Shown in pieces: positions 55,811 through 64,000 of a stretch of 64,000 nucleotides of DNA. The stretch covers positions 70,822,997-70,886,996 of the forward strand of contig CM019067.1 in NCBI GenBank assembly GCA_009667805.1. The letters are read 5' to 3'. Position numbers and translations under genes: made by a program. Below the pieces are notes generated by a model, which was not told where the DNA came from, did not search any database, and saw only the letters and a program-made list of their open reading frames with translations. The stretch is from Leptobrachium leishanense (Eukaryota; Chordata; Amphibia; Anura; Megophryidae). The stretch's first letter is position 1; every line of letters starts with the position of its first letter.

Positions 55811-56285
55811 CTTACAAGGGTTGTGGTGGAGGACAAAAAGTGAGATAAAAAGCCTCCAAGCTATAATTAGTTAGGTTTATTATTGCAGAAGCACTTGTAC
55901 ATCACAGCAATTCAATGAATTGCATCCCAGAGCTCCTGTGCCACATTCCCCATATGCAGCAAGAAATTCTGGGTAGGATATGCAAATGACATCTTTCTCA
56001 CTTTTATGCATCCTGGGTCTGTTATTACACAGACCCCTAATATCAATGCTATGCCACACTGTGGCTTTCTAGCAGAGATAAGGTTTATGCAACTGGTCAA
56101 AGCCACTCCTAGGACAGCGCTGTTTCGGGTTTGTTGGACCCTCATCAGCTAGGAGCTAGGCATGATGACCAGTTGCAGTGGATGCTTGGACCATAGGGTA
56201 AATCAGTACTTACAAGGGATGTGGTGGAGGACAAAAAGTGAGATAAAAAGCCTCCACACTATAAGTGTGTTTATTATTGCAGAAC
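55811..56285 (-). mobile_element. hammerhead-bearing repeat, 1.2-mer, minus-strand copy
   Basis: Read on the minus strand, the piece TTCTGCAATAATAAAC to TTGTAAGTA occurs at both ends (56285-56209 and 55890-55811), so this is a tandem array of a 398-bp unit with one complete unit. The complete unit contains one hammerhead ribozyme. There is no ORF. Small tandem units with type I hammerheads resemble the retrozymes described in animals and the hammerheads of Penelope-like elements. The plus-strand copy at 34998-36560 is the same family. Confidence 0.82.
56088..56177 (-). ncRNA. hammerhead ribozyme, type I, intact core
   Basis: On the minus strand: helix I CTCCTAG, core CTGATGA, helix II GGGT-(CCAACAA)-ACCC, GAAA, helix III ACA-(GCGC)-TGT, C17, then CTAGGAG closing helix I (core 56155-56106). 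Helix I continues after an internal loop (11 against 7 nt) as TGCAACTGGTC paired to GACCAGTTGCA. All strictly conserved core bases are present. The predicted cut is between 56113 and 56112. Confidence 0.93.
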
Positions 56286-56480
56286 ACTATAATTAGTGGT
56301 GTTTGATTTTAGGGTTCTGTGTAATAACAGACCCAGGATGCATAAAAGTGAGACAGATGTCATTTGCATATCCTACCCAGAATTCCTTGCTGCATATGGG
56401 GAATGTGGCACAGGAGCTCTGGGATGCAATTCATTGAATTGCTGTGATGTGCAAGTGGCTTCTGCAATAATAAACACAAC
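56286..56480 (+). mobile_element. partial hammerhead repeat, plus strand, without the ribozyme
   Basis: Matches the part of the unit after the ribozyme (CCAGGATGCATAAAAGTGAG, GCATATGGGGAATGTGGCAC, GTGATGTGCAAGTGG, ending CAATAATAAACACAAC). It is head-to-head with the minus-strand array and is cut by the next element at 56481. Confidence 0.8.
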
Positions 56481-56482
56481 TA

Positions 56483-57184
56483 CCGTGTTTCCCCTGAAAA
56501 TAGGACCTAGTGGGTTTTTCGTATCTACTAAAAATATAAGACCTACGCCCGAAAATAAGACCTAGTTGAGACCAAGTTGCAGAGCTGCGGGGGAGATTTT
56601 TCCAGGCTCCAGAGGCTGCATTACCGTATGTATGTTGAGCAGGATTGCGATTCCCTTCGTGGCAGCGCTCGTTTTGCGGGTTATGTGCAGCGGGATGGAT
56701 TGCATGGCTGTGCAGGGAGCAATACCGGCGCCAGAGAAAGTGAGGTGGCAACAGAGGAAGCAGAGCCACATAATCTGATGCTTCCTCTAGCGCTGGTTCC
56801 TGTCCCAGGTGGAGTGATACCAGATGCACACCGCTTGTGAGGAATCGCTAGGTTAAAAAATCACTGACACCTGTGTTGCCAATGTACTACAAGCAGGCTA
56901 CTTGGACAAGAAATATTAATTTAAAGAGAGCTCTATTGCTAGGCATGAAAGATTGGGGTCAATGGCTCTAAAGGAAATGGAGTTACAAGAAAATAAGGCC
57001 AGAATTCAGGATTTGGAGAGTTATGACGATGTTCCAGAAGAAGATGACATGATTGTAATTGAATAAATGTATGTTGTACATTAAAAAAATTAAAATATAA
57101 GACCTACCCCCAAAAATAAGACCTAGTGTGATTCTTGGGGTCCAAAAAAATATAAGACAGTGTCTTATTTTCGGGGACACATGG
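56483..57184. mobile_element. TA-flanked MITE or deleted transposon
   Basis: TA duplicates at 56481-56482 and 57185-57186. The ends are CCGTGTTTCCCC and (reverse complement) CCATGTGTCCCC, with internal phrases AAAATAAGACCTAG in both orientations. A minus-to-plus mix of small frames and a short end NKARIQDLESYDDV... ...MIVIE before TAA at 57063 may be transposase remnant; I do not recognise it. Probably a Tc1/mariner-superfamily element. Confidence 0.6.
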
Positions 57185-57200
57185 TATATATTTATATATA

Positions 57201-58296
57201 TGTAGCGCTGTGGTAAAATCTTGCTGTGGCAGTACCTATTTTTGGCCACAAGATGGAGACTATCGCGATCAGAGATACTGGATATTGGGACTACAATGCC
57301 CGGCATGCTTTGCGAGAAGACAGGAAGTGGTGGGGACTGGAGCCTTACATCCTCTGCCTCGTGGAGAAAGTTCCAGAGCGCGCCAGGGAAGGAAAGAGAG
57401 CAGACGCATCGAAGAGATCACGAGAGGGCCTAGGCCAGAGACCAACAGAGACCAACAGAGACCAAGAGAGACCTGTTAGTCCAGAGAGGATCACCCAAGT
57501 TGAGGAGAAGAAGACCCGCCGGGATCCAGGCATTGCTGCAGACCGGAGGAATCGAACGGAGAGCAGGCGGTGAGCTGGAAAAGCTGTGTGGAGTCAGACA
57601 ACGTATCGGGCCGCTAGTATCCCCAGTCAAAATCGGGTGGAGAGACGTCCTGGGTCAGCGGAGCCTAAAGAAATCGTCGGATGGGTGAGAGGCCTCCAAG
57701 GCTGTTTTATGATTAAAGGACGCTCTGCTGTTTTCTCTTTAAAGTCCACAGGGCCCCAACTGACTAGTCGAAGACCTTCCTTTAATAAACTCACTGGCCA
57801 GTTGAACAGTACCCGGGTACCACACACACACAGATACACTTTTCACATTCTGGGACTTAACCTGTGCAGGACTCATTTCCTTTTGCGAATCGGAACGGGG
57901 GTTAAAGACAAAGATACGTTCCGAATACATTTTTCTCTTTTTCCGCTGCGCGTTTACCGTAATACGAAGGGATTGTATGTTTGGGGTTTTGCTACGTGTC
58001 CCTTTTTCTGAACTATCGGGAAATTGCATTGCTTTTATGTTCGGTTGCGAATATTTTATTTTCCGAAATACGAAGCCTCGTGTTTCGTTTCTTTTCCGCT
58101 ACGCGTTTTACCGGGATACGAAAATACTGTAATAATACTTGTGAATAGTATACCGTGTCTCAACATCTGCTCAAATATTTTAGTAAACTATATAAATATA
58201 AAAACTCACAACTGTGTTAGAGTATATTTATTCCCTAGTGCGGGGAGACTGACCCGTGGTTCATTTTCAGCGGCTCCTCCGGGAGTGAGCGCTACA
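57201..58296 (+). repeat. 5' LTR, 1096 bp
   Basis: Starts TGTAGCGCTGTGG and ends GTGAGCGCTACA, so TGTAGCGC/GCGCTACA are the inverted ends. It is followed at once by the primer-binding site. The left flank is AT-rich, so no duplication can be read without the other end. Confidence 0.85.
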
Positions 58297-58298
58297 CG

Positions 58299-58318
58299 TG
58301 GGGGCTCGTTTCCGGGAT
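58299..58318 (+). promoter_or_regulatory. primer-binding site, tRNA-Pro-like
   Basis: TGGGGGCTCGTTTCCGGGAT begins two bases after the LTR. It looks like a proline-tRNA 3'-end complement with two extra T. Used to prime minus-strand DNA. Confidence 0.65.
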
Positions 58319-58354
58319 CCAGTCTCTGGAAAAACCGCATCTAAAGGGTTAAAT

Positions 58355-59845
58355 ATGGATCCAGACACTGTTGCCGAGTGGTGTGGGGAGCACAGTAGCC
58401 AGTCAGAATGTTGTATAGTTATGGATATTCCAGCAGACACTTGGGCTGAAGATCAGATTCGCCAGGCCGTGGCCGCGCTAGCATCAGATCATCGGGGGTT
58501 AATACTGGACATTGAAAAAAACCCAGATACTTCTCACATGTATGTTCTTCTCGAATGGAGAAAGGGTGTTCCGCCATGTTTTCAGGGCACGAGTGTGAAA
58601 CTGGCCGAAGAGGTGGAAGTCCAACTAATTAAGCCAAGTATGCCACGTGGCGAATCTGCAAGTGTTTCCGCGCCTAGTCCGTTGGCCATGATAGGGTCTG
58701 AATTTATCGTGGCTATTGGAGATCTACTGGCTAAATGTCAGAAAACAAGCCCTCCTCACACTAACTTCGGTTATCGACGGTTAAGAAATTTTACAGGAAA
58801 CGTACCAACTCCGGCGGGAGAAGAAACCTTTGAAGAATGGGTGGAACAGGCGATGCAGGCTCTGGATGAGTGGGATGTCCCTGAGGCCCAGAAAAAGCAA
58901 AGGATCACCGAGAGCTTAAAGGGACCTGCGTCAGAAGCGGTGAGAAACCTAAAACTGAGTAGAAAAGATTGTACTGCTTTGGATTATTTAAACGTTCTTG
59001 AAGAAGTTTTTGGGCGAACTGAAAAGGCGGCCGAATTGGTATATCAGTACGAACACACCTATCAGAGAAGAGGTGAAAGGATGACCGAGTACATGAGGCG
59101 CCTGGATAAGATTCTACACCAGATACTCCTGAAGAAAGGGGCCGAACCGGCCGAAGTAGATAAGATCCGAATAAAACAGATCCTGAGGGGCTCTCAACCT
59201 CTAGATCCAGTGATGATGCAGCTGAGAAGCAGAGCAGGTAACCAAGAGTTAAAGTACCTGGAACTGATCTGAGTTGTACGAGAGGAAGAGGCTTTACTAG
59301 AAGAGAAATCTTTCAGGTGGGGGGAAAGGGCTTATGCACAACCTGTGAGACATAACGACGGTCTGCAGCCTGAAAGTGACTCTCTAGATACCTATGGATC
59401 TGATGAGGACGAACAAGAACACCTAGTTGTTTTTAAATCTACAGGGAGGGCTGCTAAAGAATCAAACCTCCCTGAACGGGGTGAATTGTCCAAAACCGTC
59501 AAGGAAGTTCAGAAAGCTCAAGTTGAACTGCAACAAGCGCACGCGGAACTGTGTCGGGTATTGATGAAGGTGACAGAGATGCAGGCAGAAATGCAGAAAT
59601 TCCTCACAGGTATGCAGACGACGGGAGCTGCTGTGGCGTCTGGTCCAAACTCTTTAACCAAATCTCAACAAGCAACTACGTCTCCGCTCTCTAAGAAGAG
59701 ATGTTTCGGGTGTGGAGAAATGGGCCATTTCCGCGCACAGTGCAAAGGCCGAAAGCCTGAGAAGGATAGAGTCAAGGGACTGTTGGAAGCCCTGGAGGGA
59801 CTGTTATCTACCTCACCGGCGGGAAACGCCAGAGGGCACCAGTGA
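58355..59845 (+). pseudogene. PNMA-like Gag with one in-frame stop
   Basis: ATG at 58355 is preferred over an upstream GTG because of its position after the leader. Residues about 5-75 (DTVAEWCGEHSSQSECCIVM...) look like the RRM-like N-terminal domain of PNMA proteins. Residues about 130-300 are capsid-like (GEETFEEWVEQAMQAL, ESLKGPASEAVRNL). TGA at 59270-59272 interrupts LELI-VVREEEAL and probably comes from CGA. Past it, in the same frame, is a coiled coil (about residues 375-425) and a CCHC knuckle CFGCGEMGHFRAQC (about 450-463). The frame ends TGA 59843-59845. Without the stop it would be 496 residues. Confidence 0.88.
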
Positions 59846-62676
59846 AGGAGCAACCCGAGTGCCCGAGGGTTGAACCCCGCTCCAGAAATCAAGCAAAGGC
59901 TAAGAGGGCGAAAAGGCCCAAAGCCGAGCCGACTGTAGAGCCTGCCAGGACTGAAATAGTCACTCCCTTAGCATCCGGGTCTACGTCATGGGGAAGCAAT
60001 GCACACCCAAAACCTGCACGGGCCAAGAAAAAGGCCAGGGTACAACAAACTGGGTCTAAGTGTCCGGATACCGCCACCAAGTTTCCCGACCAACTGATAG
60101 GTCCTTCTCCTATTGTGCCAATCCAAGTGGAAGGAGTCTACACCAAAGCCCTGTTGGATTCAGGGGCTCAAGTGACATTGATCTACAGAGACTTCTACGA
60201 GAAACACTTAAAGCACATTCCTCTGCAAGAATTGAAGGATTTGGAAATATGGGGTATCGGCACTGAGAAACTCCCTTATGACGGGTACCTGCAAGTGAAG
60301 TTGGAGATCGGATCTGAAGTCATCGGGCAGTCTGGGGGTTGTGATGCATTGGCTATTGTGTGTCCTCGACCCTCGGGTGCGAACAGAAGCTCCCTGATAG
60401 TGGGGACGAATACTGACCTAGTGCGGCGTCTCCTGACGCCTATCGTGTTGGAAGAAGGTTCAACTCAAGGAGTACACCCAATGTTACATCCGGTCTATCA
60501 GAGGATGGTCGAAGAACGAAAGGCACCTGCCGAGGTGGGAAGACTGTGGAGACTGGGTGGTACAGAGAAGGTTCTGCAAGCAGGAGAAGTAGCGAGTTTC
60601 CGGGCTTCAGTCAAGTTGAATGGATCGCAACCAGGCCCCTATGTGGTGCTGGGAACCGATTTTGATCATGGGAGTGAAACCGGAGTCGAAGTAATTCCTG
60701 AAATAATCTCCACCAAAGCTCTGAAGAGAACACGAGGAAGAGTCTCGGTCAGTGTGTGCAACGTGACGGATTTTCCAGCAGTCCTTAAAGCACGAATGCC
60801 TATTGGGCAAGTAGAGTCTGCTACGCCCCTCTCTACCGATTCAGGAGGGGGAGAGGGTAAAGAGATTCCAGATGAAAGATTCTACCCCAAGGACGCTCCT
60901 AATTCACCTGAATGGAAGAAACGTCTTCAGTCTCAAGTTCTAAAGTGGAAGGAATTGTTTTCAAAAGATGAGTTCGATGTGGGCCTAGCTAAGAGTACTG
61001 AACACCGCATTCGATTACAAGAAGACAAGCCGTTTCGCGAAAGATCAAGGCGAGTTCCGTTAGGAGACTTAGATGATCTGCGAGAGCAGCTGAACGAGTT
61101 ACAGAGAACCAAGGTGATTCAAGAGTCCAGGAGCCCGTATGCATCTCCTATAGTGTTGGTCCGGAAGAAAAATGGTTCTGTCCGCTTATGCATAGACTAT
61201 CGCACATTGAACCGGAGAACCATCCCCGATCAGTATGCCACTCCTCGGATTGAAGATGCCCTACAGTGTTTGTCTGGAGCAAAGTGGTTTAGTGTACTAG
61301 ACCTGCGAAGTGGGTATCACCAGATACCAATGCATCCTGAAGACAAGGAGAAAACTGCGTTCATCTGTCCACTGGGGTTCTTTGAATTCAACAGGATGCC
61401 TCAAGGCCTTACGGGGGCTCCAGCCACGTTCCAACGGTTGATGGAGAAGACAGTCGGGGATATGAATCTAATCGAAGTATTAGTGTACCTGGATGACATA
61501 ATTGTGTTTGGGAAGACTCTGGAAGAACATGAGCAACGTTTGGAGAAGGTCTTGAAGAGGCTCCATGAAGAGGGGCTGAAACTGTCTCTGGAGAAATGTC
61601 AATTCTGCCTACCATCTGTTACGTATCTGGGACATGTGGTCTCAGCGGAAGGTGTTTCAACAGACCCTCGGAAGTTGAAGGCCGTAGCTTCTTGGCCTAG
61701 ACCCCGAAACGTCACTGAGCTTAGATCTTTCTTGGGATTCTGTTCATACTATCGAAGATTTGTGGGAGGATTCGCGAAAATAGCCCAACCACTGAACAAA
61801 CTCCTGCAGAAGGAAACCACAGAAGAAGGCTGCAAGGTCTCTGACAAAAACCCGTCAGCTCTGGGGCCAAGGAAAGCTCGAGAGTCTATACAAGGTGAAT
61901 GGACCAGTCAATGTGAAGGAGCTTTCGTAAAGCTGAAAGAGAGCCTAACCCGAGCTCCTGTTTTGGCCTATGCGGACCCTCACAAGCCGTATGAACTACA
62001 TGTGGATGCCAGCCGAGAAGGTCTGGGAGGAGTCCTATATCAGGAGTATGGTGGATTGCTGAGGCCTGTGGCGTACGTGAGCCGGAGCCTTACGCCTTCA
62101 GAGAAGAACTATCCTACTCACAAGCTGGAGTTCCTAGCCTTGAAGTGGGCAGTGGTGGACAAGTTGAAAGACTATCTGTATGGAGCTGAGTTCGTGATCA
62201 AGACGGATAACAATCCTCTTACCTACATCCTTACTACCGCAAAACTGGACGCAACGGGACATCGGTGGTTGACCGCTCTGTCAGGGTTTCGGTTCAGCCT
62301 GAAGTATCGCCCTGGGGTGAATAATCGAGATGCTGATGCGTTATCGAGAAGACCCTACACTACAGAATGGACTCAGTTGACTCCAGACGGGGTGCAAGCT
62401 TTGTGCCAAGGAACAGAGCGCCGGGTCAAAGGAGGGATTGAAGCAGAGGCCATAGGAGTTATGGCTGCGGCTGTTCCTGAGTTCTACTGTAACCCTACGC
62501 AGTTAAGGGGTGAAAGTTTACCTACCTTTTCGAGACAGGACCTGAAAGCGGATCAGGCCAGAGACCCTTTAATTGCCTTGACCATAAAGGCCCTGTCTGC
62601 AAACCAGCGAGAGATTTTGTTAACCAACTCCCCGAGTGGAGCCAGATTGGTGTACAAAGAGTGGGAGCGGTTAAAG
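59770..62676 (+). CDS. Ty3/gypsy Pol: protease, reverse transcriptase, RNase H (C-terminus lost)
   Basis: Open from 59770 in the -1 frame relative to gag; there is no ATG at the start, as expected for frameshift expression. From 59842, residues: basic linker 10-75, protease ALLDSGAQVT (DSG at 106-108), RT with SPYASPIVLVRKKNGSVR, DYRTLNRRT, VLDLRSGYHQI, and YLDD at 549-552, then RNase H with ELHVDAS (D722), KTDNNPL (D789) and NNRDADALSRR. The reading frame runs through into the LINE at 62677 and stops at 62805; those last residues are not Pol. The integrase is not in the window. No internal stop is seen up to the LINE. Confidence 0.93.
59821..59872 (+). promoter_or_regulatory. -1 ribosomal frameshift signal: GGGAAAC plus structure
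   Basis: The heptamer 59821-59827 is in phase as G GGA AAC in the gag frame, 15 nt before the gag stop codon. After a 6-nt spacer, GGGCAC (59834-59839) can pair with GTGCCC (59859-59864), and CAACCC (59851-59856, in the loop) with GGGTTG (59867-59872). That is an H-type pseudoknot layout, although loop 3 is only 2 nt, so a simple CAACCC/GGGTTG hairpin is the alternative. The pol frame is open from 59770, so the overlap is 76 nt. Confidence 0.87.
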
Positions 62677-64000
62677 ATGTTATTTATTTATTTATTTATT
62701 TATAAAGGATTTTACCAGGAAGGATACATTGAGATTTCTCTCGTTTTCAAGTATGTCCTGGGTTCAAGTACATTGAAGTGTTACATTTACAGAAATACAA
62801 AGTAATACAATGTAAGATATTAACAACACAAATATACAGATTAACAGAAAATAAATATGTAGGAAATATAGTCACTAGGTTACATGTTTACAGGTGCATT
62901 CTGTATTGAGGTATGTTAACAGGGAAATTTTGAGTGACTTAAGACTGGTGGAAGATTTGATGGTGTCTGGGAGGTTATTCCATAATTGTGGTGCTCTGTA
63001 GGAAAATGAGGACCGAGCCACTGTCTTTTTGTATTGTGGTATTGCAAGTAAGGTGCTGGTCCTGGATCGGAGGTTATAGGATGAGGGAGCTGCTGGGGGA
63101 AGCAGTCTATTCAGGTAGGGTGGCAGCTTCCCAGAGATGCTCTTAAACACCAGGCTGGAAAGGTGAAGGGTGCTTCTGGATTCTAGCGATGGCCAGTTTA
63201 GCTGTTTTAACATGTCACAATGGTGGGTCATGTAGTTACATTGTAGCGCAAAGCGGCAGAATGAGTTATACAGTGTAGTAAGTTTATGAAGGTGTGTTTG
63301 CGGGGCGGCTGCATACACTACATCTCCGTAATCAATAGCCGGCATAAGCATTTGCTGTACAATCTGCTTTCTTACCGCGGGACTCAGGCAGGATTTGTTT
63401 CTGTACAGGGCACCTAGTTTGGGGTAAAGTTTAGATGAGAGTTTTTCGATGTGGGGGCCAAAGGATAGATTAGGGTCCAACCACATACCTAGATATTTGA
63501 GAGAAGTGACTGTGGTCAGTGTGCCATTTGATATTGTCCCAACACATAGATGGGGATTTTGCAATTTGTGTAGTTTAGGTGCTGTTCCAAAGAGCATCGT
63601 TACAGTTTTGTCAGTATTTAAAAAAAGTTTGTTGTTTTTGATCCACTTTTCTACCTCTGTGAATTGTTCTTGCAGCACGGCCTCCAGCTGCGGGAGATTT
63701 GGTTTGCTGGTATAGATCACAGTGTCGTCTGCGTACATATGTACAGTTGAGGCTTTGCAGACGTTGGGCAGATCATTTATGAATATTGTGAATAGCAGGG
63801 GGCCTAGTATTGAGCCTTGGGGTACACCGCAAGTGACTGGGAGCGGGAGGGAGGAGCTGCCAGAAATTGACACATATTGTGATCGGTCGGATACATATGA
63901 TTGAAACCAGGTTAGCGTGCGATCACCAATGCCAGAGTTTTTAAGTTTTTCGAACAAGATGCCATGGTCTACCGTGTCAAAGGCCTTGGCAAAATCAAGG
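62677..64000 (-). mobile_element. LINE copy C inserted in Ty3/gypsy pol, running off the right edge
   Basis: The (TAAA)n tail lies at 62680-62703 on the plus strand as TTTA units, then the same 3' UTR as copies A and B, then the ORF on the minus strand. It entered pol between RNase H and integrase. It is 90-95% similar to copy A by eye; the RT frame is unbroken here, unlike copy A, so it may be younger. Confidence 0.92.
62875..64000 (-). CDS. LINE reverse transcriptase, C-terminal part (copy C)
   Basis: One continuous frame from the right edge down to the stop at 62875-62877. It contains LDFAKAFDTVDHGIL (at the edge), GVPQGSILGPLLFTIF, MYADDTVIYTSKPN (catalytic YADD), KLTTLYNSFCRFALQCNY and the C-terminus TECTCKHVT. 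All visible RT motifs are intact. The endonuclease and N-terminus lie outside the window. Confidence 0.9.
   Translation of the reverse strand, partial: LDFAKAFDTVDHGILFEKLKNSGIGDRTLTWFQSYVSDRSQYVSISGSSSLPLPVTCGVPQGSILGPLLFTIFINDLPNVCKASTVHMYADDTVIYTSKPNLPQLEAVLQEQFTEVEKWIKNNKLFLNTDKTVTMLFGTAPKLHKLQNPHLCVGTISNGTLTTVTSLKYLGMWLDPNLSFGPHIEKLSSKLYPKLGALYRNKSCLSPAVRKQIVQQMLMPAIDYGDVVYAAAPQTHLHKLTTLYNSFCRFALQCNYMTHHCDMLKQLNWPSLESRSTLHLSSLVFKSISGKLPPYLNRLLPPAAPSSYNLRSRTSTLLAIPQYKKTVARSSFSYRAPQLWNNLPDTIKSSTSLKSLKISLLTYLNTECTCKHVT

Larger units (their letters stand above)
57201..62676 (+). mobile_element. Ty3/gypsy LTR retrotransposon with PNMA-like Gag, cut by a LINE
   Basis: Order: 5' LTR (57201-58296), primer-binding site (58299), gag (58355-59845), -1 frameshift region (59821-59872), pol with protease, RT and RNase H (to 62676), then LINE copy C. 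Integrase and the 3' LTR lie outside the window. Gag contains one in-frame stop; pol is open up to the LINE. This is the least decayed autonomous-type element in the window. Confidence 0.93.

Noticed and set aside
59842..59844. GTG as a start codon for pol
   Set aside because: Pol is open from 59770 and a phase-correct GGGAAAC lies upstream. Frameshifting from gag is more likely than initiation at GTG.

Overview
This window looks like a transposon-dense piece of a vertebrate nuclear genome, most likely an amphibian and probably a frog. No bacterial or organellar feature is visible. The reasons are the mix of families: a Neptune-like Penelope element, CR1-like and L2/CR1-group LINEs, Ty3/gypsy elements, Tc1/mariner, Tigger-like and hAT transposons, and many TTAA-flanked MITEs, all AT-rich and nested in one another. 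The species assignment is inference. Only one stretch (40046-40480, minus strand) reads like a host-gene exon; it is a short coiled-coil C-terminus that I could not name.

Layout from left to right. 1-2995 is the 5' part of a minus-strand Ty3/gypsy element (RT start, gag-protease, leader with a 32-bp minisatellite, LTR) that sits inside a plus-strand Penelope-like element (2996-6130). The Penelope element is also split by an unknown 1.3-kb insertion. 6344-6575 is a tRNA-derived SINE whose tail is shared with the LINE family found at 10606-18160, 22622-23085 and 62677-64000. The first LINE encodes a 2A-type peptide and is split by a young, pol-less LTR retrotransposon (13673-17739) whose internal ORFs carry 24-bp and 30-bp minisatellites. 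18840-20083 is a multi-hairpin TTAA MITE. 23405-24489 is a Tigger-like element expanded by another 30-bp minisatellite.

The middle (25-42 kb) holds DNA-transposon relics, CR1 fragments, a Tc1 element with a substituted catalytic residue inside a TTAA MITE, a solo LTR inside a hammerhead-bearing repeat, and SINE fragments. 42180-47181 is a 36-bp satellite with one telomere-like motif per unit, broken by two MITE copies and a solo LTR. 49410-52934 is an almost complete hAT transposon with a perfect 8-bp target duplication. 53826-55440 is a strange insertion made of 425-bp tandem units ending in a palindrome with arms of about 420 bp. 57201-62676 is a Ty3/gypsy element with a PNMA-like Gag and a canonical -1 frameshift site before pol; it is interrupted by another LINE.

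The most interesting systems are: (1) two unrelated families of small repeats with hammerhead ribozymes (28.9 kb; 36.3 kb and 56.1 kb), one copy with an intact core and one with a core mutation at G12; (2) the PNMA-like Ty3/gypsy element with GGGAAAC, a 6-nt spacer and a predicted pseudoknot or hairpin; (3) the LINE with a 2A peptide and a SINE that appears to have borrowed its 3' tail; and (4) the 425-bp tandem/palindrome insertion. The elements do not form an operon or pathway. The links are parasitic: nested insertion gives a relative timeline, and the SINE probably depends on the LINE's enzyme.
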